Below, piece by piece: positions 26,801 to 41,800 of a DNA stretch of 64,000 nt. The stretch lies in the NCBI GenBank assembly GCA_038373865.1, contig JAXGGA010000021.1, positions 375,001-439,000 of the forward strand, written 5' to 3'. A model generated the notes under the pieces. It ran no database searches. It was not told the origin of the DNA and saw only the letters and a program-made list of their open reading frames with translations. The stretch comes from Uloborus plumipes. Taxonomy: Eukaryota; Arthropoda; Arachnida; Araneae; Uloboridae. The translations under genes were made by a program, and so were the position numbers. Each line of letters begins with the position of its first letter. Position 1 is the stretch's first letter.

Positions 26801-29800
26801 TCAAATAAAAATTAAACAAATTTTGTAAAAAGTCTTGAAAATCTTTACTCAAATTTAATGTTGCGTTAGCGCATCATTGGCCGAATGCATGAACAAAATA
26901 CAAAAGTTGAAAATTCGTTTTCATGCAAGAAATTGGAGTTTCATTGCAAATTATGCTTGTTTTATTTGAACTTAACTAATAGATCATCTCAAAAATGTTT
27001 ATAAAAGGAAAGACAGTTAAGATTTCGATTCAAGCTTTGGTGTTTGTGCTCATCAGACGAATACCTTTGTCAATTTATTCCATATAGATGGGCTGAAATC
27101 AGCAAACAAAAACTACCATTATGAACAAGTGTCGTTCTGAAATTACTGAGTGTTGTACCAAAGCTTACAATGTACAAAATATATTTTGCTAACTTTTTTT
27201 CTTATGGTTTATTTGAAATTTTGAAAGAAAAAGTTTTTTTTGCATCTGGAACAGCTCGTGAAAATCGCATTGCTGGTTGTGTACTGGAAGAATCCAAAGA
27301 TATAAATAAAGACCTTGTGGTTCCTATGATTTTGCATTTAACAAGGATGCGGAAACCTGCTCTATCACATGGAACAACAATGCTGTAATAAAAATTTTCT
27401 CCAGTAATGGTGCCATTATGGATTCGGCCAATGATGCGTATACGCAACATTTTATTTTACTAATAAAAAAATATTTTTCGTGCACAAATTTTTTTTTGTG
27501 TCTTAATGAATGTAGTTCAAGTATATTTTAATAAAAAAAAGATAACATTTTATAAAATTTTAATACTCGGCCAGAAATGGGTTAAATGAAGAGAACATAA
27601 AAAAGGTTTAATGAAGTTTAAAACGTAATGGAGCATAAAGTGTTCCGTAACATTTATTCCAACGTGGTAATTATTGGCTTATTTTGAAACTTTTTATAAA
27701 AGTCTTGGTATTTTTAAGATAATGGGTGCAGTTAACAAAACAAGTTAACAAAACTAAACAGTTAAAGTCAACAAAAAAGTTAATAAAACAAAAGTTAACA
27801 AAATGTAAAGTTTCAGTCAAAGTTTTTATGCCTTTTTAGATTTTGGAGCAAAATTTGTTTGTTTAAAAATTAAAGTTTCGTGATGTCCAGCTTTGTGATG
27901 TGACTGGTTAAAAATTATACTTAATCTTGTCATTTTTAGGTATACACAGTGGGGCCTGATTATGCCCATGCAGAAGCTCGAAAATCTCCGGCTTTAGATG
28001 GAAAAGTCGAAAGAGATAAAGAAGGCAAAGAAGTTAGGTATCCAGTCATTTTAAGTAATGCGGAGAAACTCATTGCACGAAAAGTTTGTTTGGCATTCAA
28101 GGTAAATTAGCTGCAATGTAAAACTTTCTTGATTATATTTTTAATGATGTGGTTATTTATACTTCTATGTTGTCTTAAATATTCTTAAAAGTTTTATTTT
28201 TAATTTAAAGTTGGGTAAAGTGTACAGTTATTGGTCAATTTCTGTTTGACGCTAAGTGACTAGAAACTCTTCGGTTAAAAGTTGGGTAAAAAAATGTATA
28301 CAAGTAATGTAAAAAAGTTTTTTGAAGTCAATTCCCACTTGGGTCAATGTAGAATTTTATTAAATATAATCAATTAAAGTCAAAGTACACATGATTTAAA
28401 GTATTGATTAATAAACTATTAAAATGAAAAATAATCAGCCAATAAATATAACAAGTTAGTAAAAAACTTATTTATATTTTTCACCATTTAAATTGAACGT
28501 TCGCCAATCTGTAATGTGCCTTGCATATACTAATTGCCATATTTATATTGCTTTAAAAATTAGAGATACATTTTAATTAAATCATTATTCTACAACGCTT
28601 TTATTAAAATACAGGGTGTCCACTCCAATCGTGGACCAATAGTTAATTTCTAAACCGTTAGAGATAAGCATATAGTTTATTTAGGAAAAAATCTCCAAAT
28701 TATGAAAGGAATTTTGGGTCGATTCAATGTTTTTCAAAAAATCAAATTTTCAAAGAGTTACGAAATTTAAATTTTTATACAGCCCCCCAGTCCTATCAAT
28801 CATATTTAGTAAAACATTCTTGACACTGTAACGTTTAAAACTAAAAAAAAAATCACTCTTCTACCACAAAAATTGACCGAGTTATGACGTTTTGAAAAAT
28901 CAAGATTTTGAAGGATTTCGCATACGGTCCCTTAAGCGATCTCTCGATGACGTCATGAAACAATGCAAAATCTTGATTTTTCATTTTTCAAAACGTCATA
29001 ACTCGGTCAATTTTTGTGGTAGAAGAGTGATTTTTTTTTTAGTTTTAAACGTTACAGTGTCAAGAATGTTTTACTAAATATGATTGATAGGACTGGGGGG
29101 CTGTATAAAAATTTAAATTTCGTAACTCTTTGAAAATTTGATTTTTTGAAAAACATTGAATAGACCCAAAATTCCTTTCATAATTTGGAGATTTTTTCCT
29201 AAATAAACTATATGCTTATCTCTAACGGTTTACAAATTAGCTATTGGTTCACGATTGGAGTGGACACCCTGTATATCTCCAATTTTTAAAGGTTTTTCAA
29301 TGATAGGCCATCTTTAGCTTGAGGTAAAACCTATATGGATGGATTAAATTAATCTTAAATAAGTAGCGTCGCCATAATTTAAGAAAGAGTCTGTGAAAAT
29401 TATTTAGCAGATAATATTAACTTTGCTTAATGTAAGCAACCTTTAAAAGTAAGGGCAAGATCATCTTGACATTTTTAATTTGTTGATAGACTAAAAAATA
29501 AAAAAGTTTCATTTGTGCAGAAATAATAGAAGTAATGAAAAAGAAAATTGACATGATTTTATACTTTATTAGTTGCTAGACTCATTTTTTTAATGTGCAG
29601 ATTGTCTTGTTCTTACAATTAAGTCTTAAGTTAAAAAGTTGTCCCAGATGGTAGGAAAATGACCATTATTGCTCTTGTCTTGTTTTTCCCCCTTGTTTTT
29701 TTATGAGTTTTTCTGTTTTATGTAAAAAAAGAAAGAAAAGAAAAGAAACTTTATTTATTCGTTTTTGTTTATTTTAGCAAACTGTTTGTGGATTTGATCT

Positions 29801-32800
29801 TCTTAGAGCTAATGGAAAATCCTATGTATGTGATGTAAATGGCTTTAGTTTTGTGAAGAATTCTATGAAATACTATGATGATTGTTCTAAAATTCTAGGG
29901 TTTGTTTTTTGCATACATCTTAAAAGTTTGTTGTATATTTATTATAATGATATGAGCGAATTGACATCCAAAATGCAGCATGTATATTTTTGTTTATTGT
30001 ATTTGAAATGCTCTTAAAAATTTACACTGAAAACTAATATTTCTTGAAAGCAAAACGTTGACAGTTACATTCTGCTTTAAAAAAATGTATATAATGTAAT
30101 TTTTCAGAAAAAATTTATTTACTCTTTTCTTTTTGGTAAATTTTGTAACAGAGTTTTTATATTAGCAAAATAATCTAGGCAGCATTTTAAACATAAAAGT
30201 GTGTATAAATATATTGCATTAAAAGGAATTGTTATTTTTTCAAATTATTTTTGAAATATTTCAGAAACATGATTCTACGTGAACTTACACCTCAACTTCA
30301 TATACCATGGTCAATGCCTTTTCAATTAGATGATCCACCAATCGTTCCTACAACATTTGGAAAAATGTATGACTTTTTTACTTTCTTTATATATTAAGAT
30401 ATTTGTATAGATCAGGGCTTCCCAAACTTTTTAAGCAGCGGACCCCTTTCTTGAATCAAAGTTCGGAGCGGACCCCTGTCGTTAGAGAAAGTGCAAAGAT
30501 AATTTTTGTTCGTAGTGAATTGAACTTTAAATAAATCAACTAGTAGCATATGTAGGATTGTCCTCCAGAGGGAGATTTATTTTTTCTCAACCAAATGTAA
30601 ACATTGTTTGCCCCCCCCCCCCCCCGCTCCCCTCAAAGTAAAAGTAAATGAAGTTGAAAATTTAACTTAAACCAGACCTGGGCTAGATTTCTTGACGGTT
30701 ACTTTAGCGGGAGAAAAACAAATTATGTCGCATTTTACTCGTAATCTCAATTTTACAGTCATAAATATTCAAATTTATCTTTTGTCAGTAAAAAGAAGTT
30801 CATATTTGCTAATATATCTTTCGTAACAAAGACCGTAAGTTAAACTGCACTTTTACATTTGTAATATGAACCTAGTTTAAGTGCATAAATTTTTGCATAC
30901 TGTACCTTTGAAAAAAAAAAAGCAATTTTATACGATTTGTGGCGATGTTAGAGCAGTTTTTGGGGCACCCACCCCCAGAAAATTTTAAAATTTTAAGCCT
31001 TAAAAACGCCCCAGTAGGCCTTTTTTTAGACATATTAGGAGGAGCAATAGGTCCAAGACAGCACATCAGGTGATTTTTCAAAATCCTTGCTTTAAAAATT
31101 CTCCTTTGTAAGATCTTTTTGTTAACAATTAGATTAAATGAGGTATGGGGATAATCTGCCGGATTTTTTTTTATTTTTAATTGAAGTTTCAATGAATAAT
31201 TTCTTGCAATTTGCTAAATTACAGCTTTTCAAACGCACTTTTAGAGTTTGGTTATGTTAGGAAAGAGGGATATTCGTGGGCTCCACAAATTTTTTAGAAA
31301 TGGAAGCTATAAACGTAGGAATCTGCCATTTGGGTAACGAAAGGGTGCAAGGAAAGATCCCCGGATATTTTTAAAAATTAAAATTTACAATTTCAAACGT
31401 AGACTAACCCTGATGATATTAAGGAAAGTGGAGGTCAGTAGCTGTTCCCCAGAAATTTTTCGAAATTATAGTTGTAAGAGCACTAATCCATACGATCAAC
31501 GGTGAATTCATGTGGGAGTGAAGTTTCGGGGACCGTCTCCGGTAAAGTTCTTGAAATTGAGGTCTTAAAAGTATCTTGGAAGGTAGTTTCCAAGGCTTAG
31601 CCTGAAGTTATGTCAATCAAATATCCATATTAACATGTCAATCAAATATTCATATTAGCATGTCTATCAAATATTCATATAAACATGATGACAGACAGTA
31701 CGATTTTGTCAGAGCAGAAAACAGTTTGACCGCTTGATCTTGCAGCAACCTGTCTCAAAATATTGAGTATGGCATAAAGGGCAACTGCATACTTCGAAAA
31801 GGAAAACTCTGCTTTTCAAAAGCAAAAAAGTAATTTTAAAGCTTTAAAACCCTTTTTTTTTTCGTGATTCACAGCGGACCCCCGACTAAAGCTCGGCGGA
31901 CTCCTAAGGGGTCCGTGGACCACAGTTTGGGAAGCCATTGATTTTTAAACATACATTTTCTTTTTAATTGACACCCATCATAAAAGTGAGAAAAAATATT
32001 TTATTTACTTTAGGATGGAGCTACGTTGTGTTATTGCTGTCATTCGACATGGTGATCGAACTCCAAAACAGAAAATGAAAATGGAAGTTAAACATTACAA
32101 GTATGGATAATTTTCTATCAATGACGTCCAAATTTTCAAATGTGCTGGATTTTGATGAGTTGAATCCATAAATATTTTGAAATGTTATTTGCTATAGTTT
32201 AACTTGTGAAGTGAAAAAAATAATAAATTTAATAAATTTTGTATCATGTTTGAAGAAGCTGAGTAATTTTTAAATTTAAGTGCAGAGTATTTGTTAAATC
32301 TGTTATAGTTAGTATGCAATCGATGCTTTTTTTACCAATCTAAAAATTTTTACTTATTTTTCGTATTTGTCTTGTAGTTAAGGCCTATTGCCTGTATTTT
32401 TCAAAGTGATTATACTCTGAAATTTTAAATGTTAAACTAGTACTGTCTTATTATTCCATATGAATAATAAGACATAGCATCCTGCATAGTTTTGTCCTAA
32501 CAAACATTTTAATTTGCCTCTTGGGTATAATACGATTTCGTTTACTTCATCCTCCTCACCACACACCTACCTATCCGCTCACAATACATTTCTGTTTCAT
32601 AACTGCATAATTAATATTTGTTTTCATGATACGGTTGCAACTCTTAAATTGATGGTTAATCTCACTTTGGAATTTTTATGCAAATATTGTCTAAGGGATT
32701 CTCTATCATATCTTCTTAAACAATTTCTTTAGGGTACATAAATAGAATTATATGAACAATACACTAATCAATGTCTTTGTAATGGCAAAAGCCTTAATAC

Positions 32801-35800
32801 AAAAATTTTTTAACTTAAAAACATGTAAATAGAATTCAAACTAAACTGAAAAAGTTTTTAAATGACTCAATTTTTGAAAAGATTAGAATCGGAAATAAAT
32901 TATCCCAATTTGTACATTTTTTTAATGGAGTAATTCACCAAATTTTTCTATTTAAGTATTAATATTTTCCTTGTTCTAAAATTGAATATTTTTGTGAAAT
33001 CGTTTTACATATACTGTTTTAAATTAAGGAATCATATTAAAAACATAGTAATAAACCACAAGATATCAACTATGCTTGTTTTATTGAGTGTTAATATCTC
33101 AATGTGTGTTTGTAAGGAGGTTAGTAAAAATATTGTTTATTTCTCATTGGTTTTTTCAGAATAGGGTAGTCCGCACATTTACGCGGATTTTTTTCAATGA
33201 ATTTTCAAATTTTTATGTTTCAATTTAGGAAAATTTGGACGTTATGGTCTTATAAAGCAGTTAATAAAACTAAAGTTTGTATTCAGTTTCTGCTGTGTTA
33301 GAGTAATTAAGCATCAAAAAATAATTTTTATTCCAATGTCTGCTGCATAAATCTGCCCTGTACCAGAGGCACATTTACAGTCTCACTTACTGACCCAGCC
33401 TCACTTACAGATCACCATTTTTCAATTTTTTGACACCTAACTTAGTTACGTTAATTTTTTGAACATACCGTCTTACCATCTATGACATAAGGAACCTATA
33501 TAGCAGGCAGAATAGTCTATGAAATTAAAGCTGAGTAGGCATTAAGATATAACTATGATTGCAAACTACTCAAAATAAATCTCTTACTCAATTAAACCTT
33601 TTATAAATGATGATTTGCAAAACTGAACAGCCAGAAAATACCAAAAGGGTTTTTGACACAGTATGGTACAAAAAAGCTTCAAGGGTACGTTTATGGCGTA
33701 AGAACTTGCGTAAAAACTGGACCCGTTGTCAGGGGAGCCCCGACAAAAATATTTGGGAGGGGGGAAAATTATCAATTTGCCGAATGCATACCTGCCAACT
33801 TGTACGTTTTGGCCGTACAATGTACGTTTTTTTGCCCTTTTGTACGATCGTACGGTAAAGGTGTAAAATCGTACGTTTTTCAGATTTTTCATCAATTCCA
33901 TTTTTTTTTCCATATATAACTACATTTCAACGACGAAGCTTCTTTAGAATACATCGTTACATGTATTCATACGCGAGGCAAAGCCTAAACTTCGTCATAT
34001 TTCAGCACTGAACGCGTACTTCGCGGAGAACTGATCCGCGTGGTTGAGACTGCAATCCTTTTGCATCGTGCAAATATTTTAACATTTGCGAAATTTTTAG
34101 GTTACATTGACATATGCTACCTTAGGTTATCACATTTAATTATTTATTTTTATAATTTATAAATTTTTTCCTCCCCATTTTACATGTTTACATTCTACCT
34201 GCGATTCTCGTAAAATCGCTTCTTTTGCTTGACATTTCAATCCTTTAACATCTGGTCAGTGCTTTAATATTTTTGATGGTTAGAAGTTATTTTAACATGA
34301 CTACCGAAGACTACTTTATTTTATTTCATTTATTATTTTTTTCATGCTTTTTTTTTTACCAGCATGCTTATATTTAACACATACGTCACTGAAAATTGCA
34401 ACTGAAATGAATTTATTCAATTGAAAATATAAAGAAAAGTTAAAATATCAATTAAAATGAAAGAAAACTACTGAAAAGTGACCGTGATATAATTACAATA
34501 ACTTATTTAATGTCTGATTTTCATTAAGAAATACGTTATTGTCTCAGTACGATTTCGTAGGAAAAATTGTAAGATTTTCTAAGTAGACATGTTGGCAGGT
34601 ATGCGAATGAAGTTCCAATTTTACTGAATGATAAAATACAAACATGCACACATATCATACATGCATAACATTTAGTGAGAAAAAACATTATGCACAGGGA
34701 TGCCATTTCAAGTTTTTCCGGGGGGGGGGGGGCAAAGGGTCCAAACACAATGCAATTTCATTGGAAAACATTAAAAACCACGCCCACTTATATGTAAATA
34801 CATTGATTTCCCAAAGTCAGAGGGGGCAATTGACCCCCCCCCCCCTGACCCCCCGAAATGACTGGCCTGATTATGAGTCTTTTAACCCTCTCGCTGCGTA
34901 TTTTTTTTATCAAAATAGCTTCAAAAATTGCGTATTTTTTTTATTACATATTTCAAATCTACATATATTTTAGACTTAAAATTTCAAAAATTTTTTGTAA
35001 AAGAGTTTTTTTTTTTCAATATAGAATTAGATCATAGAAAAAAGTTGTCAGAATATTGAATATTATTATATATTTCGCAGAAACGTGGACAACTAACGCC
35101 ATCTGTTAGTCGACATCTAAATAAACAATTAAACATTACAGAAAAGCCGAAATGAAACCATGAACGGGGAAAGAGCGGGTTGCACACTTAAATAGACGGC
35201 AAAAACGCATCCCCGTGATAGTCGCGGGTTGTGCAAATTTGCTACTTCTACGTTGCCCGTGGAAATCGCGAGATGCGCAGCGAGACGGTTAAAAAAACAA
35301 TTCTAAAATCTGAAAAGAACAAATAATCTCAATGTTGCAATATTGTCTGCAAATTGCCGAATCGTCAGCCAAATGTGCCGAATACGGGAACTATTGAGAG
35401 GTCACAGTGACCTCCTATCGGGTGCTCCTGCCCGTTGTTAATGCGTAAATGTGCCCCGTTGCCTTTTCCAAATTTATTTTTAACGTGCAACGAAATTTAA
35501 TAAAAATTTTATTCATACGAATATTGTCTCAAACAAGGATAAAGTTCTGCTAATATTCCTATATTTGTTTATTTTTATCTAAGCATTCTTATTTCACAAT
35601 AAGCTTCAGTAAATTCAGCACAAAATTTACTCAAATCGGCAGAAAACAGGTTATCCTCCCTGAATGCTATATCAAAGCTCAAGAGACACTAAAAAACTTG
35701 TGAGAGTACTTGTTAGCAGAGGTGATTGTGTTCCGGTATTTTACCGGATTTCCAGTATTTTCATGATCGATTCTGGTATTTTCATGTTCGAAAATACCGG

Positions 35801-38800
35801 AAATAAAATATTTTTAATTCTGCTTTTATTTTCCCACCTCCGGATTTTTTTTTTCTTTTTTCAAAATTTCGATGATTATACCTATAATTATTAATAATAT
35901 TCATCAAATAGAAATGTTAAGATGAAAATTCTAATTGATTTTTTAACTTAGTGAATTATTTTATTTGCATCCGATATGAGAATTAAATTTTTCTCACTTT
36001 TGAACTTTTAATGCTTATTACCCTTAGTTAGGAGACAAATAAATGAAATGCAACAAAATGTAACAAATGCACTTTCATTACTTTACAAATGCTTTCTCAC
36101 AACAAACAGTAATTCTGTTAGACTTTTGCTTTCTCCTTAAAATATTTTTTTGGCGATAATTGCTCATCACCTGCTCAAAAGTAACTTTATTACTCATTTA
36201 CAATTTAATTAAATGCATGTACAATATTTTGACTAAAAACAATTTGAATATATGAAATGTGCTAGTTTATGAAAGGAAATTAATTATATGTATGTATAAT
36301 TATAAAATTAGGTGTGCTTAAGTAATAGACGCCTTGGTTTAAAAAAAAAACACTCCTCCCCCCCCCCGCCACTTTTTCTTTAAAACTTTCAGGGATTTTT
36401 TATGAACTCACAATCCCCCCTGACTTGTTAGGGAGCAGCATCATTCTGTTACGACTGGTGATGCACCAATTATAACACGTTTTGAAAAAAGAGCCCTGCA
36501 TAAATGTGTGCCCCTTCTACCCTACAGAAAAAATTTTAGATCCCAAGATTAAAATACATCTACCAAATTTTAAAGTCAGCTTATTTTATTGCATTATTTC
36601 AAATCTCTTCTTTGATTTCTTGTCCTATTTCGTGCTAAAAATTTTATTTAATGATTTAGATTCTTCGAAATATTTAAGAAATATGGTGGATACAAAGATG
36701 GACATGTGAAGCTAAAAAAGCCAAAACAACTTCAAGTGAGCTACTTATTATATTTCTTAAACAATGTTTGTATATTTTGCTGCTTGAATAAAAATATTTC
36801 ATTCTCCCCAGGAAATTTTGGACATTTCAAGATTTTTGTTAAGTGAAATAGAATTAAAACCAGAGCTAGAAATAGAAGAAAACAAAGCAAAATTAGAACA
36901 ATTGAAAGCTGTGCTAGAAATGTAAGTATGCATATAATACTTGACACAATTATCTAAATAGCTTACTAATAGTCTAATAACACAAAGATCTTAATAATAG
37001 GTTTGAATAATATTAAATCTATAAATTATCCATTATTAAAATTTTGCTTTGTTAAAAGTATTCCTTACTAATGAAATATAAAGGTAAATTTAATTTTTAT
37101 TTAATTTTATTTTTATTATTATTATTTTAACATAAAGAAAACTTGAGGCTTTTACAAGTGATATCTGTATTTTTTGGAGAGCAAATATTTGAATGCGCTG
37201 CTTTGGGATACAGACAGCTTTAGTCAGGCAAAGGAGTTGAATTGGAAAATAGGATTAATAAACTGGGAGTAAATGTTTTCTCATTTGTTAAGGCCAATAA
37301 TCATTAAAAGGATAGAGAACAAGTTAAACTCAAGCACTGCTCTATATATTTCTTGGGAAAAACAAGACAAGCAGCTAGTAGAATATTACTCGAAGTAAGA
37401 GATACCCTTTCTGTGGAATTTTCTTAGACATTTGTTTAAACTAGAGATGGAACGAAGCTTCGGCCATTTTGCCGAAGCTTCGGTCTGGCCGAAGCATGAG
37501 TTGTGATTCGGCTGCTTCGGCCTGAAATTTATGTAGCAAATTGTCTGTTACAATTATTATCAAATAAGATAGTCTTTTTAACCCAAAATTGTTCCTCATG
37601 ATAAAGCATAATATAAATTTATATTCAATCAAAAATATGTGCATATTGAACATTTGAAGCCAGAATGCATTCAATACATTTGCATACCTGCAAAATATCC
37701 TTTGAAGGAATAAATCCTTTCCTCCGCCTTGTCTAGACATTCTTTTATGCAATGGCACTTTACTTTATTTTTGTTCATAGGTGTAAAGAAAGAACCTCCC
37801 TCCCCCCCCCTTTTTTTTTTGACAAAGCTCAACCTTGGAATGAATAGTTTCTTTGAACTTGTGACATTATTAAATAATCCTCTTAAAATAAATACCAAAT
37901 GAAAGACAAGTAAAAAAGAATGCATCATACTATTTTTTCGAATTCACCAAAAACTGAAGCATTTTGCATTAAGAATATTAAGTTAAATATATAACACAGC
38001 GTAAATAGTAGTAGATTGGGTAGTTCTATGGTATAATACATGATAATATCAGTTGTTTTATTATAAAACATCAACTGAACTGCAGACTGAGCTTTTCATG
38101 TTCCAAGTAGAGCTTCCTACTACTAATTTGCAATGTAAAAATAGTAATGTCGTCTTTTCGTGTACTAGCAGCACAAAGCAAAACAAAACAAGAAAACTTT
38201 TAATTAGTGAAATTAATTTAAGAATGACTCAGTAAGCTGAAAATGTTGTGTAATACTAAGAACATTAAAATAAAAGCAACCAAAATAAAAATAAACTTTA
38301 ATTAATGAAATCAATTTAAGAATGCCACAGTAAGCTGAAAATATTGTGTAATGCTAATAATTAAGAATATTAAAACATATGGAGAAAAGTATAAAACTCT
38401 ACGCATTTATTATGCATTTAATCCAAAAACTTCAATATGTGCTCCAGCCGAAGCTTCGGCCATTAGTTGGCCGAAGCTTCGGTATTCGGCGCTTCGGCCA
38501 AATGCCGCTTTGTTCCATCTCTAGTTTAAACTCAACTTTTTTTCATTTTCAAATTGGGTGTTGTGACTGAGTGCCTATTATGGATGCTTCTCCTCTCAAA
38601 GAATGCCATAAAGTGCCTGAAAATGTTTACAATAGATGCTGGAAAGCCAGAGAGAAATTACAGTTTTCAAGAATTCCAGACTATTTGACCTTTTTACATT
38701 TTTACTTATTTTTACATTGTCTTTTTCTATTTTTCCATTTTATGTTCTGATTTACTTCTCTTCAGGTATTTGTGTTGAGTGCACTTTTTACACACTCTTG

Positions 38801-41800
38801 TCAATGATTTTTTTTCCTATGTTCAAGTGCTACTGCTACAAAAAAAGAGAAAAAAAAATATCTGTATTTCCCTTTGTCATAAGAATTGTTGCAGCTAACT
38901 ATTTCAATAAAGAGATAATCCTGCACACCTTAAATTGTGTCGAATATAATAGTTCCTACCAAATGAGTGCAATTGAGGTTTTTTTTTTTTTATTTCTTTT
39001 TTTTACAGAAGTTATTTCTGTACATAAAGAAAACTCCTATAATTAAAAATAAATGCATACTTCCTTGTATATTAATTTTATTTATCTATATATATAAAGA
39101 TGACGGTGTTTGTTCGTTCGTTTGTAACCGCTGGCCAGAAGCCCCCACAGCACCTACAGACCTGAAACTTGGCTCAAAAATTCGAACGTATCCCAGTAAA
39201 ATGCACCTCGAAGGCCAAATTTTTAATTTCGAATTAGTTATTTTTAAATTAATTAATTAGTCTCATTTCTGGTGTATCCGCCATAATTGAGGGGGGGGGG
39301 GACTTTCCCCCACCCCAAAACAGTATATATCGCTTCAAAGGGGTTTTTTTTCTGAAAAAGAAAAGTTTTAGCACGTTTCTGTCCGTTAATTAGGACAGGA
39401 GATATTAATTAATCAAATTTAGTCAATTTTCAAGGCTTAACTGTGTACGCAATACTGAAACACTAGGTCCATTTTCCTGATTAGCTGCTCTTTTGGCCCT
39501 GAAGTTATTTTGTGGTTTAAATTTGCGTATAGATTTAAGCCTTGAAAATTTATTCAATTTGATTAATTAATATCTCCTGTTACTTACTTAACTTTCTGTC
39601 TCATATTTATTTGGCGAATTGATTTAAACTTTAACATGACTTTAAGTGGAATTTAAAAGGTTGTGGAGCGCATTTGAACTAAAGGATATAATAATTTTAG
39701 CTCAGAGGGGTCGGTGTTAATTTAAATTTATTCAGTTGAATTCCTCAAAATTCGGTGTTACCGAAAATGTCACAATAGAACTATTATTGTTAAAAAAATA
39801 GTGATGGCTATTCATTCACTCATCGTATTTGCGTCGTAAAGTTTGGTCACAATAGAGAAATTTGCCAAACCTCCCAGCCAGTGAAACACTACTTTCTCCA
39901 AAGCAAAGAAAAAGAAAACGCTCTGGTAAGGAACAGCAGTTGTTCGCAGTCTAAAGAGTATTTTATTGCATGTTTAAAACATGTATTTAATGCCGCCATC
40001 ACTAAATTTTTAACAATAATAGTTCCATTCTGACATTTTCGGTAACACCGCTATTCAGTTACCCTTCGTATTTGGGGTCGTAAAGTTTGGCAACAATCGA
40101 GAAATTTACCAAACCTCCCAGCCACTGAAATCCTGATTTTTTGAGGGTCACTGATGCTGCGAAAGACATTATATTTCTTTCCTTTTAATGTTCACATTAA
40201 AAATCATGGAAGAATGGTTGTGGCTGAGCTACCTGATATACCGGTTCCCTATGTTAATAAATTTAGATTTAGCGAGCAATTTTCCATTGAAATTACGGTT
40301 AAATCGGGGAGTTATATTAAATTTCAAGGGCAATATTGCTGTGTTCGTTGAGAGTTTTCGAAAATCTTGGCACTGCAGTTGTGTCAAAAGTTCCATTGAA
40401 ACATAAAAATTTTGCTAAAAATATATAAGTTTGTCACACACACGAAATGAAGAAAAGTCTTAAGAGTGAGTTAAACTTTATTTAGTTAACTTGCTTTACA
40501 TTTATTGCACGGGCATCGCCGTGCGGGTACTGCTAGTCTCTTATATGTATGAATTTTTTTAATTAAATTTAAGTGGTGAAGTGTCATGTGTGAGAAAAAA
40601 ATATTTGGATTGTATTGTCTTTTTATGCATATGTTATTATAGTTGGTTATTATAGTTATTGTAATGAACATCTTGTTTCAGGTATGGACATTTTTCTGGC
40701 ATTAATAGAAAAGTGCAATTAAAATATCAACCTCAAGGCAGACCTCGACGCTCCAGCAGTGATGAAGGTATTGTTTCAAAATAGCATTGCATTTATTGAC
40801 ACAAATTGGTACATAATTAGTACACATGAATTTAATCAACTGCTATACAAATGAAGACAATTATGGGTTTATTTATTTTTTGGGGGGAGGGGGGGTCAAG
40901 AGAAGTATTAAAGGTTTGTGCTTTGTTAGAATAATATTAAAATTTGACTAAAATGTTATACAAACCACTTATTTTGAAAAATGATTTGTGTCTGATAGAG
41001 TATAGATCAGAAAGTGGACACAATTTTTCATATTTTAGGCATCTGTCCTGAAAACCATGAAAGAATCTTTTGTACAAACTCAAATTTAGGTATTTCAAAA
41101 GACAAAGTAATTAATGACTATCCCATGAACAATAATTAGTAAAAATTCAAAAAAAATTGTGTGGGAGATAACATATTAAAAATTATACAGTCTGAGTCAA
41201 TATGAAAAAGATTAAAGTGCATTAACGTTATCTGCTGAGTAACTGAAACATTAAATCCAAATATTGCAAAAATGGATGCACAAATGTTGCATTCTTTTGT
41301 TAATTAATTCTTTGTTATTTTCCAAATAATTTTTACCAGTAAACTAACTGTTGAAAGAAAAAAATGTTTATCAATGAATTAATATCTCAAGAAATTCGAA
41401 ATACGATTTAATTTTATAATTTTTTCACAGGTAATATTTTATGCGAGGCAATCAAACTGATGTTTTCTATCATCGCTAAAGCTAAGGTTCGGCCTCAAAT
41501 ATTTTCTAAAGTGGTTATATATTTTCAGTAATTAAATATAATTCTTTGTATTAAGTATTCTCCAAGGCATAATTTCATCTATATCAAAAGGATTAAAATA
41601 AATTAATAAAAACGACAAGTAATAAGTGAAACTTTGACGAAGACTTATTAAAATAAAATTATTTTTCTATGTTTTTAAAGGTATAATTTTTTACTATGCA
41701 TTTGAGTTTATTATTATTTTATTTATTAAGTTTTTTTACATCCTAAAAAGTTTTAAACAAATTACATATTACTCTCTGAATATTTTTATAAATTCACATG

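Noticed and set aside
35732..36480. Possible hAT end with ccggtatttt / aaaataccgg motifs
   Set aside because: No matching opposite end or target duplication located; noted only as part of intron 10.
38636..39046. 136-residue open frame on +
   Set aside because: Phe/Leu/Ile-rich product of T runs in an intron, no splice or homology support.
41431..41529. Open segment after a good acceptor, reading [20 protein letters not shown]
   Set aside because: The frame ends in a stop and no phase-compatible donor precedes it; no similarity to PPIP5K.
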